Source: CAZQLE01 sp964593905
Lineage (GTDB): Bacteria > Chloroflexota > Anaerolineae > Anaerolineales > Anaerolineaceae
Direction: 5' to 3'
Assembly (NCBI GenBank): GCA_964593905.1
Contig: CAZQLE010000063.1
Location: forward strand, 1-17,683
Length of the DNA stretch: 17,683 nucleotides
In this document: positions 10,001 to 16,451 of the stretch, piece after piece
How positions within the stretch are numbered: position 1 is the first letter of the stretch
Layout of the letters: every line of letters begins with the position of its first letter
Position numbers and translations under genes: made by a program
The notes under the pieces: generated by a model
What the model saw: only the letters and a program-made list of their open reading frames with translations
What the model was told of the DNA's origin: nothing
Databases searched by the model: none

Positions 10001-11105
10001 CAGCCGATTGGTCAAAATTGATCAATCTGGACGTTGACGCAATGATGCCGTGGGTGTATTCATGGGCGATGATATCGGCGGCCACGTACCCGGAGGCAAG
10101 ATAAATTGAACCATTGGCCCACAGCGAACTCGGGATTGGATCAATTGAGTCGGGGGCATAATTGATGCGCACATTCAGGGCGCCATTGGCTCCGTTGATG
10201 CCGTTTCGCCCCAGCACTTCTTGAAAATACAAATAAGCTGAATCGAGATCGTTAATTGCCTTGATCGCTTCGGGGTCTAAGGACACGGGCGGTGGGGTTG
10301 TGGTGCCTTTGTAAAGCACGGTTGCGCAAATCCCGGTGTCAGCGCAATCGTAGATGGTGCGTACGGGCAGGGCATTGGCCGAAGCGCTGTATTGCAGCAG
10401 AACTTCGCCGGTGACAGCATCGAGGAGAACGGTTTCTTCCAGAGAACCCTGTTCTGCCGCCTGGGTTACAGTCACCATCCATACCAGGGCTTTGACCGGT
10501 GCAATTTGGTTGCTGATTAATTGAGAATCATAAACAACCTGAGCGGCCGCGGCGGCAATAAGGTGGTCAGCGGTCAATGAAAAATCGCTATATTTTTCGA
10601 TCACCGCTCGAATGGCCAACTGGGTTGCATCATCACTCGAAAGGGCGCTGGTGAAGGAGGTCTCCTGCGCCGGGGTGGTTTCACCACTTGCAGAGCGGAT
10701 GTTTCCAGAATGGTCAACATCCAACACCAGTTCGCCGCCCAGAACGGGATAGCCTTGCTGGGTTTGCTGGTATCGAATCAGTGAGCCGGTGAGTGTTTCA
10801 GCTGCGTTCAGTTGAACTAATTCGTTTTCAACATCTGAAAGGCCAAACAAACCGCCATACGTATTGAGAAAAGCGGAGGCCTCCACCCCGGTCGCTGAGG
10901 TTTGACCAGTGGATAAATCTGTTTCAGACGATGGATACCATATGAATTTTGCCAGACCCGTATCCGAATTTGTAATAATCTCGGGGTCTGGCGGAGCGGC
11001 CTGAGCAAAAGCAGGTGCAGGAAAGATCAATTGCCCTGCACATAACCCAACGGCCAATAGGAGAGATGTGAAACGCCCAGTTATGGTTTTGCTACGGTTC
11101 GTCAT
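7047..11105 (-). CDS. Secreted M4-like protein with degenerate catalytic site, six Fn3-like repeats and a concanavalin-like C-terminal domain
   Basis: Protein of 1352 residues with the same layout as the 2352-6656 product. Residues 1-34 are a signal peptide (cleavage near AFA|QA). Residues about 40-240 are an FTP/PepSY propeptide (FLNTYGGLFGLSD, VLGGELV). The M4 domain spans about 250-515. Zinc ligands H348, H352 (HEYTH) and E372 (AEGLGD), general base E349 and D376 are kept at thermolysin spacing. The residues that stabilise the transition state are not: the Tyr157 position is N363 and the His231 position is Y438 (YYDNSN where the paralogue has GVHHNSG). The substrate-binding Asn112 position is S326. 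Residues about 520-1160 hold six Fn3-like repeats, each with a CXnC pair, and 1163-1352 a concanavalin-like domain. GAAGGAGA lies seven bases before the ATG. It probably binds zinc; activity is doubtful. Intact frame, no decay. Confidence 0.9.
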   Translation of the reverse strand: MTNRSKTITGRFTSLLLAVGLCAGQLIFPAPAFAQAAPPDPEIITNSDTGLAKFIWYPSSETDLSTGQTSATGVEASAFLNTYGGLFGLSDVENELVQLNAAETLTGSLIRYQQTQQGYPVLGGELVLDVDHSGNIRSASGETTPAQETSFTSALSSDDATQLAIRAVIEKYSDFSLTADHLIAAAAAQVVYDSQLISNQIAPVKALVWMVTVTQAAEQGSLEETVLLDAVTGEVLLQYSASANALPVRTIYDCADTGICATVLYKGTTTPPPVSLDPEAIKAINDLDSAYLYFQEVLGRNGINGANGALNVRINYAPDSIDPIPSSLWANGSIYLASGYVAADIIAHEYTHGIIASTSRLINFDQSAVIAEGLGDVFSVFVDQYDNAGDTFNPFTAGSWQIGETITGGPLRDIATDSGVQSTALDEYYCTYTPEDYYDNSNVITLLARRLMEDGETPQDISRLFYNTMIRLTSAADLQDFYYVLKAEAAKLSLTLDDSILDSTELYLQPCRELRGEILPRATTLMEPINAAIVNATNNLVTLKWRDKADVEEYYLKVSSSLRGSPAQFNMWLDRSTVCADGICEQEIDLLAGEKITWAVQTRNAVGTGPFTRSAVFTRAPSATTGGFSNLEAAPVSPLDDSVVASARPGFSWEYRPAYPGGLFPQFYELSIYRLSGLTRTLFLRTVVKTSACSLEDESAGVYHQCNLSAISKNLPPNTDFVWNITAKFGRSPLPVVSGDETFSSPPLPFLSTGLAYVANTSSPLQPLQPLLEWTYDPGVTPEPEQWKFFTLFVSGPGGRLTRTLNIDGDISCPVSTGTAHKCTFSFEDEDLFLEGGLHTWTVQAGNAFGRSAIVKGPAFTLPKPSTAPDLTITEVNTWRPLFTWTGDPAATSYLIIVSGPTPLSRVLKTADVCDADRTDCSFKMNATLRGGNYSATVRAQNKAGSLTGSPTAFSLGVPPAVPAAPVLLTPALNTLIAQPETVTLTWTPNPALTPAEAQYQLNLSGPGFKRSYLIDGAACAGTCTWTETGEVINFGKYTWTVNTLDRGVIGPVSLARTFTLVYPAPVLNALNPIQNVFETPVSWAPVSGATSYRVTLKQTDLVPVKTVWTRTNSSARVCQPSTGCSILLPAMLPAAVYQVEVTPLGPRGTGLTAWAPFTAASYRWDDFNSATAPTNWTLPADDGTWKQAVNLKNWTGSIPRQSAAIYTTESTFTSPIALNPGGFEVVTALNRIGCTACEHGIHVNLNLETYTFAVNALGQFKIDTPDPAVASPQLWTYNSAVKRGTAFNTLRVRGEGNTLSFFVNNRLVWQHTDLPNFSAAAPLDAGVYMISDGKAANTVAVDWFRVFGAPE

Positions 11106-11147
11106 CGCTGTTCTCCTTCAATATAAAACTATAATGAAACAGAAGTC

Positions 11148-11182
11148 ACGAATAGGTTTTAACATCCCCTGAAACTATTCGT
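11148..11182 (-). promoter_or_regulatory. Inverted repeat in the 5' leader of the degenerate M4 gene
   Basis: ACGAATAG and CTATTCGT form a perfect 8-bp inverted repeat separated by 19 bases, and the stem can be extended by three pairs past one bulged base. It lies between the candidate -10 box and the ribosome binding site, so it would be a leader hairpin in the mRNA or a spaced operator. Function unknown. Confidence 0.35.
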
Positions 11183-11207
11183 TTACTAAATCGATTTTAT
11201 TGAGTTT

Positions 11208-11213
11208 ATTATA
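11208..11213 (-). promoter_or_regulatory. Candidate -10 box for the degenerate M4 gene
   Basis: A perfect TATAAT on the minus strand, preceded by TTG, lies in the 128-base stretch between the response-regulator terminator and the M4-like gene. It implies a leader of about 95 bases. No good -35 hexamer is visible at 16-18 bases, so this is a suggestion only. Confidence 0.35.
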
Positions 11214-11232
11214 CAACAAGGGAAAAAATGAA

Positions 11233-11278
11233 ACCCCATTATGCAAGATTCTTGACAGTCTCTGATGCAGTATGGGGT
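11233..11278 (-). terminator. Rho-independent terminator after the kinase/response-regulator genes
   Basis: An inverted repeat of ACCCCAT with ATGGGGT (7 bp), a 2x2 internal loop and a further 4 bp (TGCA with TGCA) starts about 22 bases after the stop of the 11300-11947 gene. On the minus strand it is followed by TTCATTTTTTCCC. It marks the likely end of the signalling operon. Confidence 0.7.
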
Positions 11279-11299
11279 AACAAAAATCTTAAAAAAGGA

Positions 11300-11947
11300 T
11301 TACGAGTGAATGATTTTTGATTTTAGGGTCAGTGAGACTGCTTCGGTTCGACTGGCAACCCCAAGCTTGGATAAGATGCTGCTTACATGAAATTTTACCG
11401 TTCCAGTTGAAATCACCAGCCTGGCGGCGATTTCCTGGTTGCTCATTCCCTGCACCAGTAAATTTAAGACTTCGCGCTCGCGGGTGGTTAAGTCATCGCC
11501 GGGTTTTGCGGGCTGGTTGTTGGTTTGGATCAACACTCTGGCAGCCTCAGGTGAAAGAGCCGGTTTTCCCTGGGCGGCAGAGCGAATGGCGTTTGCCAGT
11601 TCTTCGGCGGCGATATCTTTTAGCAAATAGCCAATCGCGCCGGCCTGGAGTGCGTCGCGGATATACTGCTCTTCTTGAAAACTGGTCAGAGCGATCACTT
11701 GAATTTCGGGGTGTCGTTCGCGGATGACGCGGGTTGCTTTGATGCCGTCCATCACCGGCATAACCAGATCCATTAAGATCACATCGGGCTTAAAGGAAGG
11801 GCACAGCTCAATTGCTTTGGCGCCATTTGCTGCTTCTCCCACCAGTTTGAGTTCGGGGTAGGCAAGCAAAAAAGCGCTCAGTCCGCTGCGGACTATCGCA
11901 TGATCGTCAACGATCATCACTCGAATCAAGCCGTCTTTGGAGTCCAC
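11300..11947 (-). CDS. NarL/FixJ-family response regulator (receiver plus LuxR-type HTH), second of a tandem pair
   Basis: DNA-binding response regulator of 215 residues. The receiver domain (about 8-125) has the acidic pair D14-D15, phospho-acceptor D60 in ILMDLVMP, T88 and K110, so it should be phosphorylated by a kinase. The LuxR/GerE HTH (about 150-212) shows LTTREREVLNLL, SNQEIA and the recognition-helix region TVKFHVSSILSKL. The start is a GTG at 11947, preceded by AGAGG at normal spacing; the nearby ATG at about 11966 is out of frame. It lies 62 bases downstream of its paralogue with no terminator between, so it is probably co-transcribed with the kinase and the first regulator. Target genes cannot be read from the sequence; the adjacent protease genes are candidates by position only. 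Confidence 0.93.
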   Translation of the reverse strand: MDSKDGLIRVMIVDDHAIVRSGLSAFLLAYPELKLVGEAANGAKAIELCPSFKPDVILMDLVMPVMDGIKATRVIRERHPEIQVIALTSFQEEQYIRDALQAGAIGYLLKDIAAEELANAIRSAAQGKPALSPEAARVLIQTNNQPAKPGDDLTTREREVLNLLVQGMSNQEIAARLVISTGTVKFHVSSILSKLGVASRTEAVSLTLKSKIIHS

Positions 11948-12009
11948 GCTTTACCTCTGCCTGCATGTGTGTAAGGTTGGTGTCGCCTCCAATTGTACCC
12001 GAAATTAAA

Positions 12010-12666
12010 TTATTTCGGATGAACTGTTTTTAGCATTTGGCTTTTAAGCGCAATTGAGACGGCTTCTGTGCGGCTGTTTACATTTAACTTGGATAAAATG
12101 CTGCTGACATGGAATTTTACAGTTGAGCGGCTGACGACCAATTTTTCGGATATATCGTCATTGCTTAATCCATCACACATCAGACTTAGAACTTCTCTTT
12201 CGCGAACGGTTAACGGCGCTTCAGGTTCATCAGAGCGTCGGGTCGATTGGATTAATACCTGCGCAGCTTCTGGCGCCAGGGTGGGGCGTCCGTTATAGGC
12301 GGCCCGAATTGCGGTTGCCAGTTCATCGGCAGTGATATCTTTTAATAAATATCCGATTGCACCAGCCTGCAAGGCTGATTGCACAAGTTCCCGTTCTTTG
12401 AACGATGTCAATGCGAGCACCTGAATATCGGGATGTTTTTCGCGGATGGCCTTTGTGGCGGCTGCACCATCCATATTCGGCATCACCAGATCCATCAGAA
12501 CGATATCCGGGTGGAGACGGTCGCACATGATTACTGCCTGACGGCCATCATTTGCTTCACCGGCCAATTTTAAATCGCGAAATGCCAGCAGAAAAGCCCC
12601 CAGACCGCTGCGCACCATGGCATGATCATCCACTATTAATACTTTGATCGTTTCATTTGTTTCCAT
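12010..12666 (-). CDS. NarL/FixJ-family response regulator (receiver plus LuxR-type HTH), first of a tandem pair
   Basis: DNA-binding response regulator of 218 residues. Receiver residues are D13-D14, phospho-acceptor D59 in VLMDLVMP, T87 and K109; the C-terminal LuxR HTH has LTVREREVLSLM and TVKFHVSSILSKL. ATG at 12666 is chosen because CAGGAG precedes it at seven bases and METNETIKVLIVDD begins the receiver in the normal way. A longer frame reaches ATG at 12813, but its extra 49 residues are low-complexity shadow of the kinase gene. The start lies inside the kinase gene, 14 bases overlapping its TGA, which points to translational coupling. Cognate partner of the kinase by position. It is strongly similar to the 11300-11947 protein, with a shared AGAIGYLLKDI and recognition helix, so the two are recent-looking duplicates. 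Confidence 0.93.
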   Translation of the reverse strand: METNETIKVLIVDDHAMVRSGLGAFLLAFRDLKLAGEANDGRQAVIMCDRLHPDIVLMDLVMPNMDGAAATKAIREKHPDIQVLALTSFKERELVQSALQAGAIGYLLKDITADELATAIRAAYNGRPTLAPEAAQVLIQSTRRSDEPEAPLTVREREVLSLMCDGLSNDDISEKLVVSRSTVKFHVSSILSKLNVNSRTEAVSIALKSQMLKTVHPK

Positions 12667-15600
12667 TGGCTTGCTCCTGCGACCAGACAGCGGTGACTTT
12701 TGTTCCGGCGTCTGGCTTGCTTTCGATTTGTATGGTTGCATTAATGTTTTCACATCTTTCGCGCATGATGCGCAAACCAAGATGCTCTGCACCAATAAAG
12801 GTGGTGGGGTCAAAGCCTACTCCGTCATCTACAATCGTCAAAGTGATGTTCCCTGCGCTGCTATCCAGCGCAATGATTACATTGGATGCTGCAGCGTGTT
12901 TGGCAATGTTGTTCAAGACTTCCTGTGTTATGCGATAAAAAACCAGTTTTACATCGGGGGGCAGGTTAAGATCACCTGATATTTTTACATCCACGGGGGT
13001 GCGTGTGCGCCCGGTAAATGCATTGGATAGATGACGCACCAGATCACGCAGATCGGCTTCTTCCAATGCAGATGGCCGTAATTCGAGGAGCAGTGAGCGC
13101 ATTTCTGCCAGGGCGCCGCGGGTTAATTGTCGCAATTCTTCAAGCCGCCGCATGGCTTCATCCATATCATATTCCCATATGCGGGGTAGAACATCTGCGA
13201 TTAAGCTGGACGAAAACAGGGTCTGGGTAACCGCATCGTGCAAATCACGGGCGAGGCGGTTTCGCTCTGTAATGACGGCTGTTTCTTCGGCCTGCGCCCT
13301 TAGGCGTGAATTTTCCATTGCCAGGGCCACCTGATCTGCGAGTGTCTTTGCCAGGCGGGTATATTCATCTGAGAAATCCCGCTGACGGGTATACATAAAG
13401 CGCATGGAGCCGAACAAACTGCCCTTGACAATGATGGGCGCGACCAGATTGGTGGGATAATAGCTTTCCACCCTTCTAAGAATTTGCTCCTGTTGATTTG
13501 TCGGCGGCGGGGTGATTTTGCGCAATCCGGGCTCGGTTGATTTTTCGAGAACCAGTTCTCCGTGGCTTAAACGGCTTCCCAGGCTTGCGGGTCCCGTATC
13601 GGGTTTCATGGGATAGTAGAAATCATCCAGCATGACATCAGGGACGCCGCTGTGGGCCACGGTGTGGATGTAGCCATTCTTGTCGGCTGAACGAATCATG
13701 CAGGCGTCAGCTTCCATGATTGCGCGCGATTGCGTCACAATAAAGGTCAACACATTTTCAATTGTCTCGTTCGAATTAAGCATGGCAAGAATACCATGCA
13801 AACCTTCTGCGGCTTTTCTTCTTCGTTCCAGTTCGTGTGTGCGTTCTTCAACCCGGTTTTCTAGGGTTTGATAGGCTTCTTGTAAGGCTTCGCGGGAACG
13901 TTTTTGCTCAAGCGCAACACCAACCAGATGCGCGCCCATCTCAATGATGCGCAGTTCATATTCGTTGGGCTTGCGCGGAAAGCGGTAATACATTGCAAAT
14001 GTGCCAATAACTTTGCCGTTGACAGAAATTACGGGCTCAGACCAGCAGGCACGTAGATGATAATGCTGCGCCAGAGAGCGCAGCCCATCCCAGCGCGGAT
14101 CCGTATCAATGTCTTCCACAATTACTCTGCGCCGGGTGAAACACGCGGTTCCACAGGAACCCACCAGCGGCCCTATTTTTAAACCTTCAATTGAATCGGT
14201 ATATTCTTTGGGCAGCCGACCCGCGGCGCCTATATGGAGTGTTTCACCGTCTTCGTCCAGGAGCAGGATTAAGCCCAGCATTTCGCCGAATTGATCTTCG
14301 ACGATATGAATTAAAGCCGAGAGGGTCTCGTTGATATCCCAGCCGGCGGCCAGCAGCTCGAGAATTTGGCGCTGCCCGGCCTGGATGGACTGGGCACGTT
14401 TGTCTTCCAGTGCGTTGACGATGATCTCGCTGGCAATTTTCAAAACGGAGATCGTTTCGTCTGACCAGGTTTTGGCAGTGCGAACAGAATCAAAGCCAAG
14501 GAAGCCGATGACATCACCGGAATGCATCATGGGCACCACCAGCAGGCTTTTGATATCCTGGCGCAAAAATTCGCGCTTTTCGAGCTCTGCGTGCTGGGGC
14601 AGATCCTGGATGGACGGTATATGAAATTCCTTTCCGGCGCGGAGTATGGAATTGGACCATGCGAAAGAATCCAGGGGGATTTTTTGAAGATTGGGTAACT
14701 CGGGCTGAATACCCTCGCGACACCACTCATATTTGCAGCTCATCATCTCATTTTCGGCTTCGTATAGAAACACGTAGCTGCGGTCAATGCCGGAAAATTC
14801 GCCAATTTTTTGCAGGGCGGTTAATATTCCTGCATCAACTTTCTCGCTGGGTAAATTGATGAATTCTGTTGAAAGGGTGATGAGGAGATTTCGAAAAGCC
14901 TCCAGATCTTTGGTTAACATTTCGGCATGTTTTTGTTGGGTAACATCCACCAAAATGCCGTTGTAATATTCGATTGCTCCGGCAGGATCAATCACCGGGT
15001 TCGCAATTACCTGGATCCAGATATAGGCATTCTTTTTTGGATGAAAAAGGCGGAAGGTATGGGTGAACTCTGAGCGCGATTCAAAACAGCTCTGGGTTAA
15101 ACGTCTTATTTCAGCGCGGTCTTCAGGGTGAACGTTTTCAACCCAGTTTGCAAGCGCATCGGTTGGTTTGGCGCCGGTTAATGGCACAATTGACGGGGTG
15201 ATCATAACCAGTTTCGGCACCCCCTGAAGGCCTTGTTCCGGGTCGGGCTGCACCCGAAAAAGCGCAAATGTTTGCGCGCTTTGCAAAAATGCGTGTAAGT
15301 TCTGATTGTTTTCCTGTAGTGCCAATTCTGCTGTAATGCGCTCGGTTGCATCCGTAACCACCTGCAAGACGCCAATCGCCTGCGCCCCATTGTAAATTGG
15401 CGAGATCATGCAGTCCCAGTATCCAAAGTCAGTTTTGCAGGCGACCTTTAATCCCTTAATCTGTTGTGTTTCACCCCCCAGTGCTCTATTAAAGTAACCT
15501 TTTAAGCGGTTGGTTTCTTCAAAGAAGACATCTTCAAAATCGGCGCCAATTTGCAACGCTTCGCGACAGCCGGCCAGATAGCGGTTTGCCAACTGGTGCC

Positions 15601-15718
15601 AGGTTTCGTTGAAGCGGACTAATTTCAGCTCATTGTCAAATACCGCGACCCCCATATGCACGTTGTGAAAAAGCAGGTCGGTTAAGTTTGAGTTTTTTAA
15701 TGAGGATTGGTGACTCAT
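12653..15718 (-). CDS. Soluble sensor histidine kinase, NarX/LiaS-type (PAS-PAS-GAF-GAF-GAF-HisKA_3-HATPase)
   Basis: Cytoplasmic sensor kinase that would autophosphorylate and pass phosphate to the adjacent response regulators. Numbered from ATG 15718 (1021 residues): PAS at about 9-130 and 130-265, the second ending in a PAC-like GILVDVTQQK; GAF-like domains at about 279-438, 443-603 and 638-803; a heptad-rich linker at about 603-638; HisKA_3 at about 813-883 with phospho-acceptor H827 in RDLHDAVTQTLFSS; HATPase_c at about 923-1016 with the N box (EVLNNIAKHA) and VDDGVGFD. No transmembrane segment or signal peptide is seen, so the ligand must reach the cytosol; redox, haem or small-molecule sensing by PAS/GAF are family possibilities, not shown here. 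The start is uncertain: the frame is open to ATG 15844, and a TTG at 15748 has AGGGA upstream. 15718 is chosen because it sits just before the first PAS domain; none has a strong ATG-linked ribosome binding site. Confidence 0.9.
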   Translation of the reverse strand: MSHQSSLKNSNLTDLLFHNVHMGVAVFDNELKLVRFNETWHQLANRYLAGCREALQIGADFEDVFFEETNRLKGYFNRALGGETQQIKGLKVACKTDFGYWDCMISPIYNGAQAIGVLQVVTDATERITAELALQENNQNLHAFLQSAQTFALFRVQPDPEQGLQGVPKLVMITPSIVPLTGAKPTDALANWVENVHPEDRAEIRRLTQSCFESRSEFTHTFRLFHPKKNAYIWIQVIANPVIDPAGAIEYYNGILVDVTQQKHAEMLTKDLEAFRNLLITLSTEFINLPSEKVDAGILTALQKIGEFSGIDRSYVFLYEAENEMMSCKYEWCREGIQPELPNLQKIPLDSFAWSNSILRAGKEFHIPSIQDLPQHAELEKREFLRQDIKSLLVVPMMHSGDVIGFLGFDSVRTAKTWSDETISVLKIASEIIVNALEDKRAQSIQAGQRQILELLAAGWDINETLSALIHIVEDQFGEMLGLILLLDEDGETLHIGAAGRLPKEYTDSIEGLKIGPLVGSCGTACFTRRRVIVEDIDTDPRWDGLRSLAQHYHLRACWSEPVISVNGKVIGTFAMYYRFPRKPNEYELRIIEMGAHLVGVALEQKRSREALQEAYQTLENRVEERTHELERRRKAAEGLHGILAMLNSNETIENVLTFIVTQSRAIMEADACMIRSADKNGYIHTVAHSGVPDVMLDDFYYPMKPDTGPASLGSRLSHGELVLEKSTEPGLRKITPPPTNQQEQILRRVESYYPTNLVAPIIVKGSLFGSMRFMYTRQRDFSDEYTRLAKTLADQVALAMENSRLRAQAEETAVITERNRLARDLHDAVTQTLFSSSLIADVLPRIWEYDMDEAMRRLEELRQLTRGALAEMRSLLLELRPSALEEADLRDLVRHLSNAFTGRTRTPVDVKISGDLNLPPDVKLVFYRITQEVLNNIAKHAAASNVIIALDSSAGNITLTIVDDGVGFDPTTFIGAEHLGLRIMRERCENINATIQIESKPDAGTKVTAVWSQEQANGNK

Positions 15719-15860
15719 TTGCTGTTGCGGGGAATTGAAGTGATCCAAATTTATCCCTGTGAGGTGACGCCAATGCAGTTGATTAAAATAATTTATCCGG
15801 TTATGAGCAAGTTTTCCAGTTGCTTTGGATAGAATCCTGCCCATTCATTATGGACAGGAT

Positions 15861-15873
15861 ATGACCTGGTCAT
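15861..15873. promoter_or_regulatory. Palindrome between the divergent kinase and receiver genes
   Basis: ATGACC and GGTCAT form a perfect 6-bp inverted repeat around one central base. It lies in the stretch upstream of both the minus-strand kinase and the plus-strand receiver gene, where an operator could serve both. The repeat is short and was not seen elsewhere in the window, so the call is tentative. Confidence 0.3.
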
Positions 15874-15987
15874 TTGGATAGGAAATTTTTTATTCCAAGG
15901 TTCAGTTGCAGTCATTTCTGGTGCAGGGTGTAAGAGCGGCGCTGTTGGGGGAGAATAAACCGGAAGAAATTTGACGGTGGAGACGGT

Positions 15988-16374
15988 ATGCGCATTTTAA
16001 TCGCAGATGATCAGATTGAAGTTCGATCGGCGCTTCATTTGATTTTGGAACGAACACAACCGCAGTGGCGGATTGATGAGGTGGAAAAGCTGTCTGAAAT
16101 TGTTTATCGGTTGCAAATTTTACCGCCGGATATTTTGCTGGTCGACTGGGAATTGCCGGGGTTAAATTCTGCAGACCCTTATACGGCAAATATCCCGGCC
16201 GTTATTTTTGCAATGTTTCGGCGGCTATGCCCTGGGCTGCACATTATTGGGTTAAGTGCTTACCCAGACAAGCATGCGGGTGTGATTTCTGCCGGAGCAA
16301 ATTCATTTGTTTCGAAGAGTGATCCACCTGAGTGTTTGTTCCAAGCTATTTTAGACTGCGCAAGTTTTGGATGA
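15988..16374 (+). CDS. Stand-alone response-regulator receiver domain
   Basis: A 128-residue receiver protein with no output domain, the only plus-strand gene of the window. All phosphorylation residues are present: acidic pair D7-D8 (LIADDQ), phospho-acceptor D53 in LLVDWELPG, S90 in GLSAYPD and K110 in FVSKSDPP. GGAG lies five bases before the ATG. It is divergent from the kinase gene, with about 270 bases between their starts, and ends at a strong terminator just after its stop. Single-domain receivers of this kind act as phosphate shuttles or sinks, or signal by protein contact. By position it is a likely third partner of the kinase, but a remote kinase is equally possible. Its sequence is distant from the two NarL-type regulators next door. 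Confidence 0.9.
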   Translation: MRILIADDQIEVRSALHLILERTQPQWRIDEVEKLSEIVYRLQILPPDILLVDWELPGLNSADPYTANIPAVIFAMFRRLCPGLHIIGLSAYPDKHAGVISAGANSFVSKSDPPECLFQAILDCASFG

Positions 16375-16390
16375 ACTTAGAAATTCGATC

Positions 16391-16435
16391 CGCATGGACT
16401 GTCCAAAAGAACACTGACAGTCCATGCGTTTTTTT
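16391..16435 (+). terminator. Rho-independent terminator after the receiver gene
   Basis: A perfect 13-bp stem (CGCATGGACTGTC with GACAGTCCATGCG) and a 12-base loop are followed directly by TTTTTTTA. It starts 17 bases after the stop codon and lies between convergent genes. The other side lacks a T tract for the minus strand, so it mainly serves the plus-strand gene. Confidence 0.92.
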
Positions 16436-16451
16436 ATCGATTTGTAGAAAT

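Noticed and set aside
7047..11105. Calling the second M4 gene a pseudogene
   Set aside because: There is no stop or frameshift, the signal peptide, ribosome binding site and cysteine pattern are intact, and substitutions are limited to specific active-site positions.
12667..12813. N-terminal extension of the first NarL-type regulator to ATG 12813
   Set aside because: It lies wholly inside the kinase gene, lacks receiver features, and the ATG at 12666 has a proper ribosome binding site and the normal receiver N-terminus.
15719..15844. N-terminal extension of the kinase by 42 residues
   Set aside because: No ribosome binding site precedes ATG 15844 and the added residues belong to no domain; kept as an alternative, since the frame is open.
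15902..16189. Minus-strand frame opposite the receiver gene
   Set aside because: The plus-strand frame is a clear receiver domain with all catalytic residues; the opposite frame has none.
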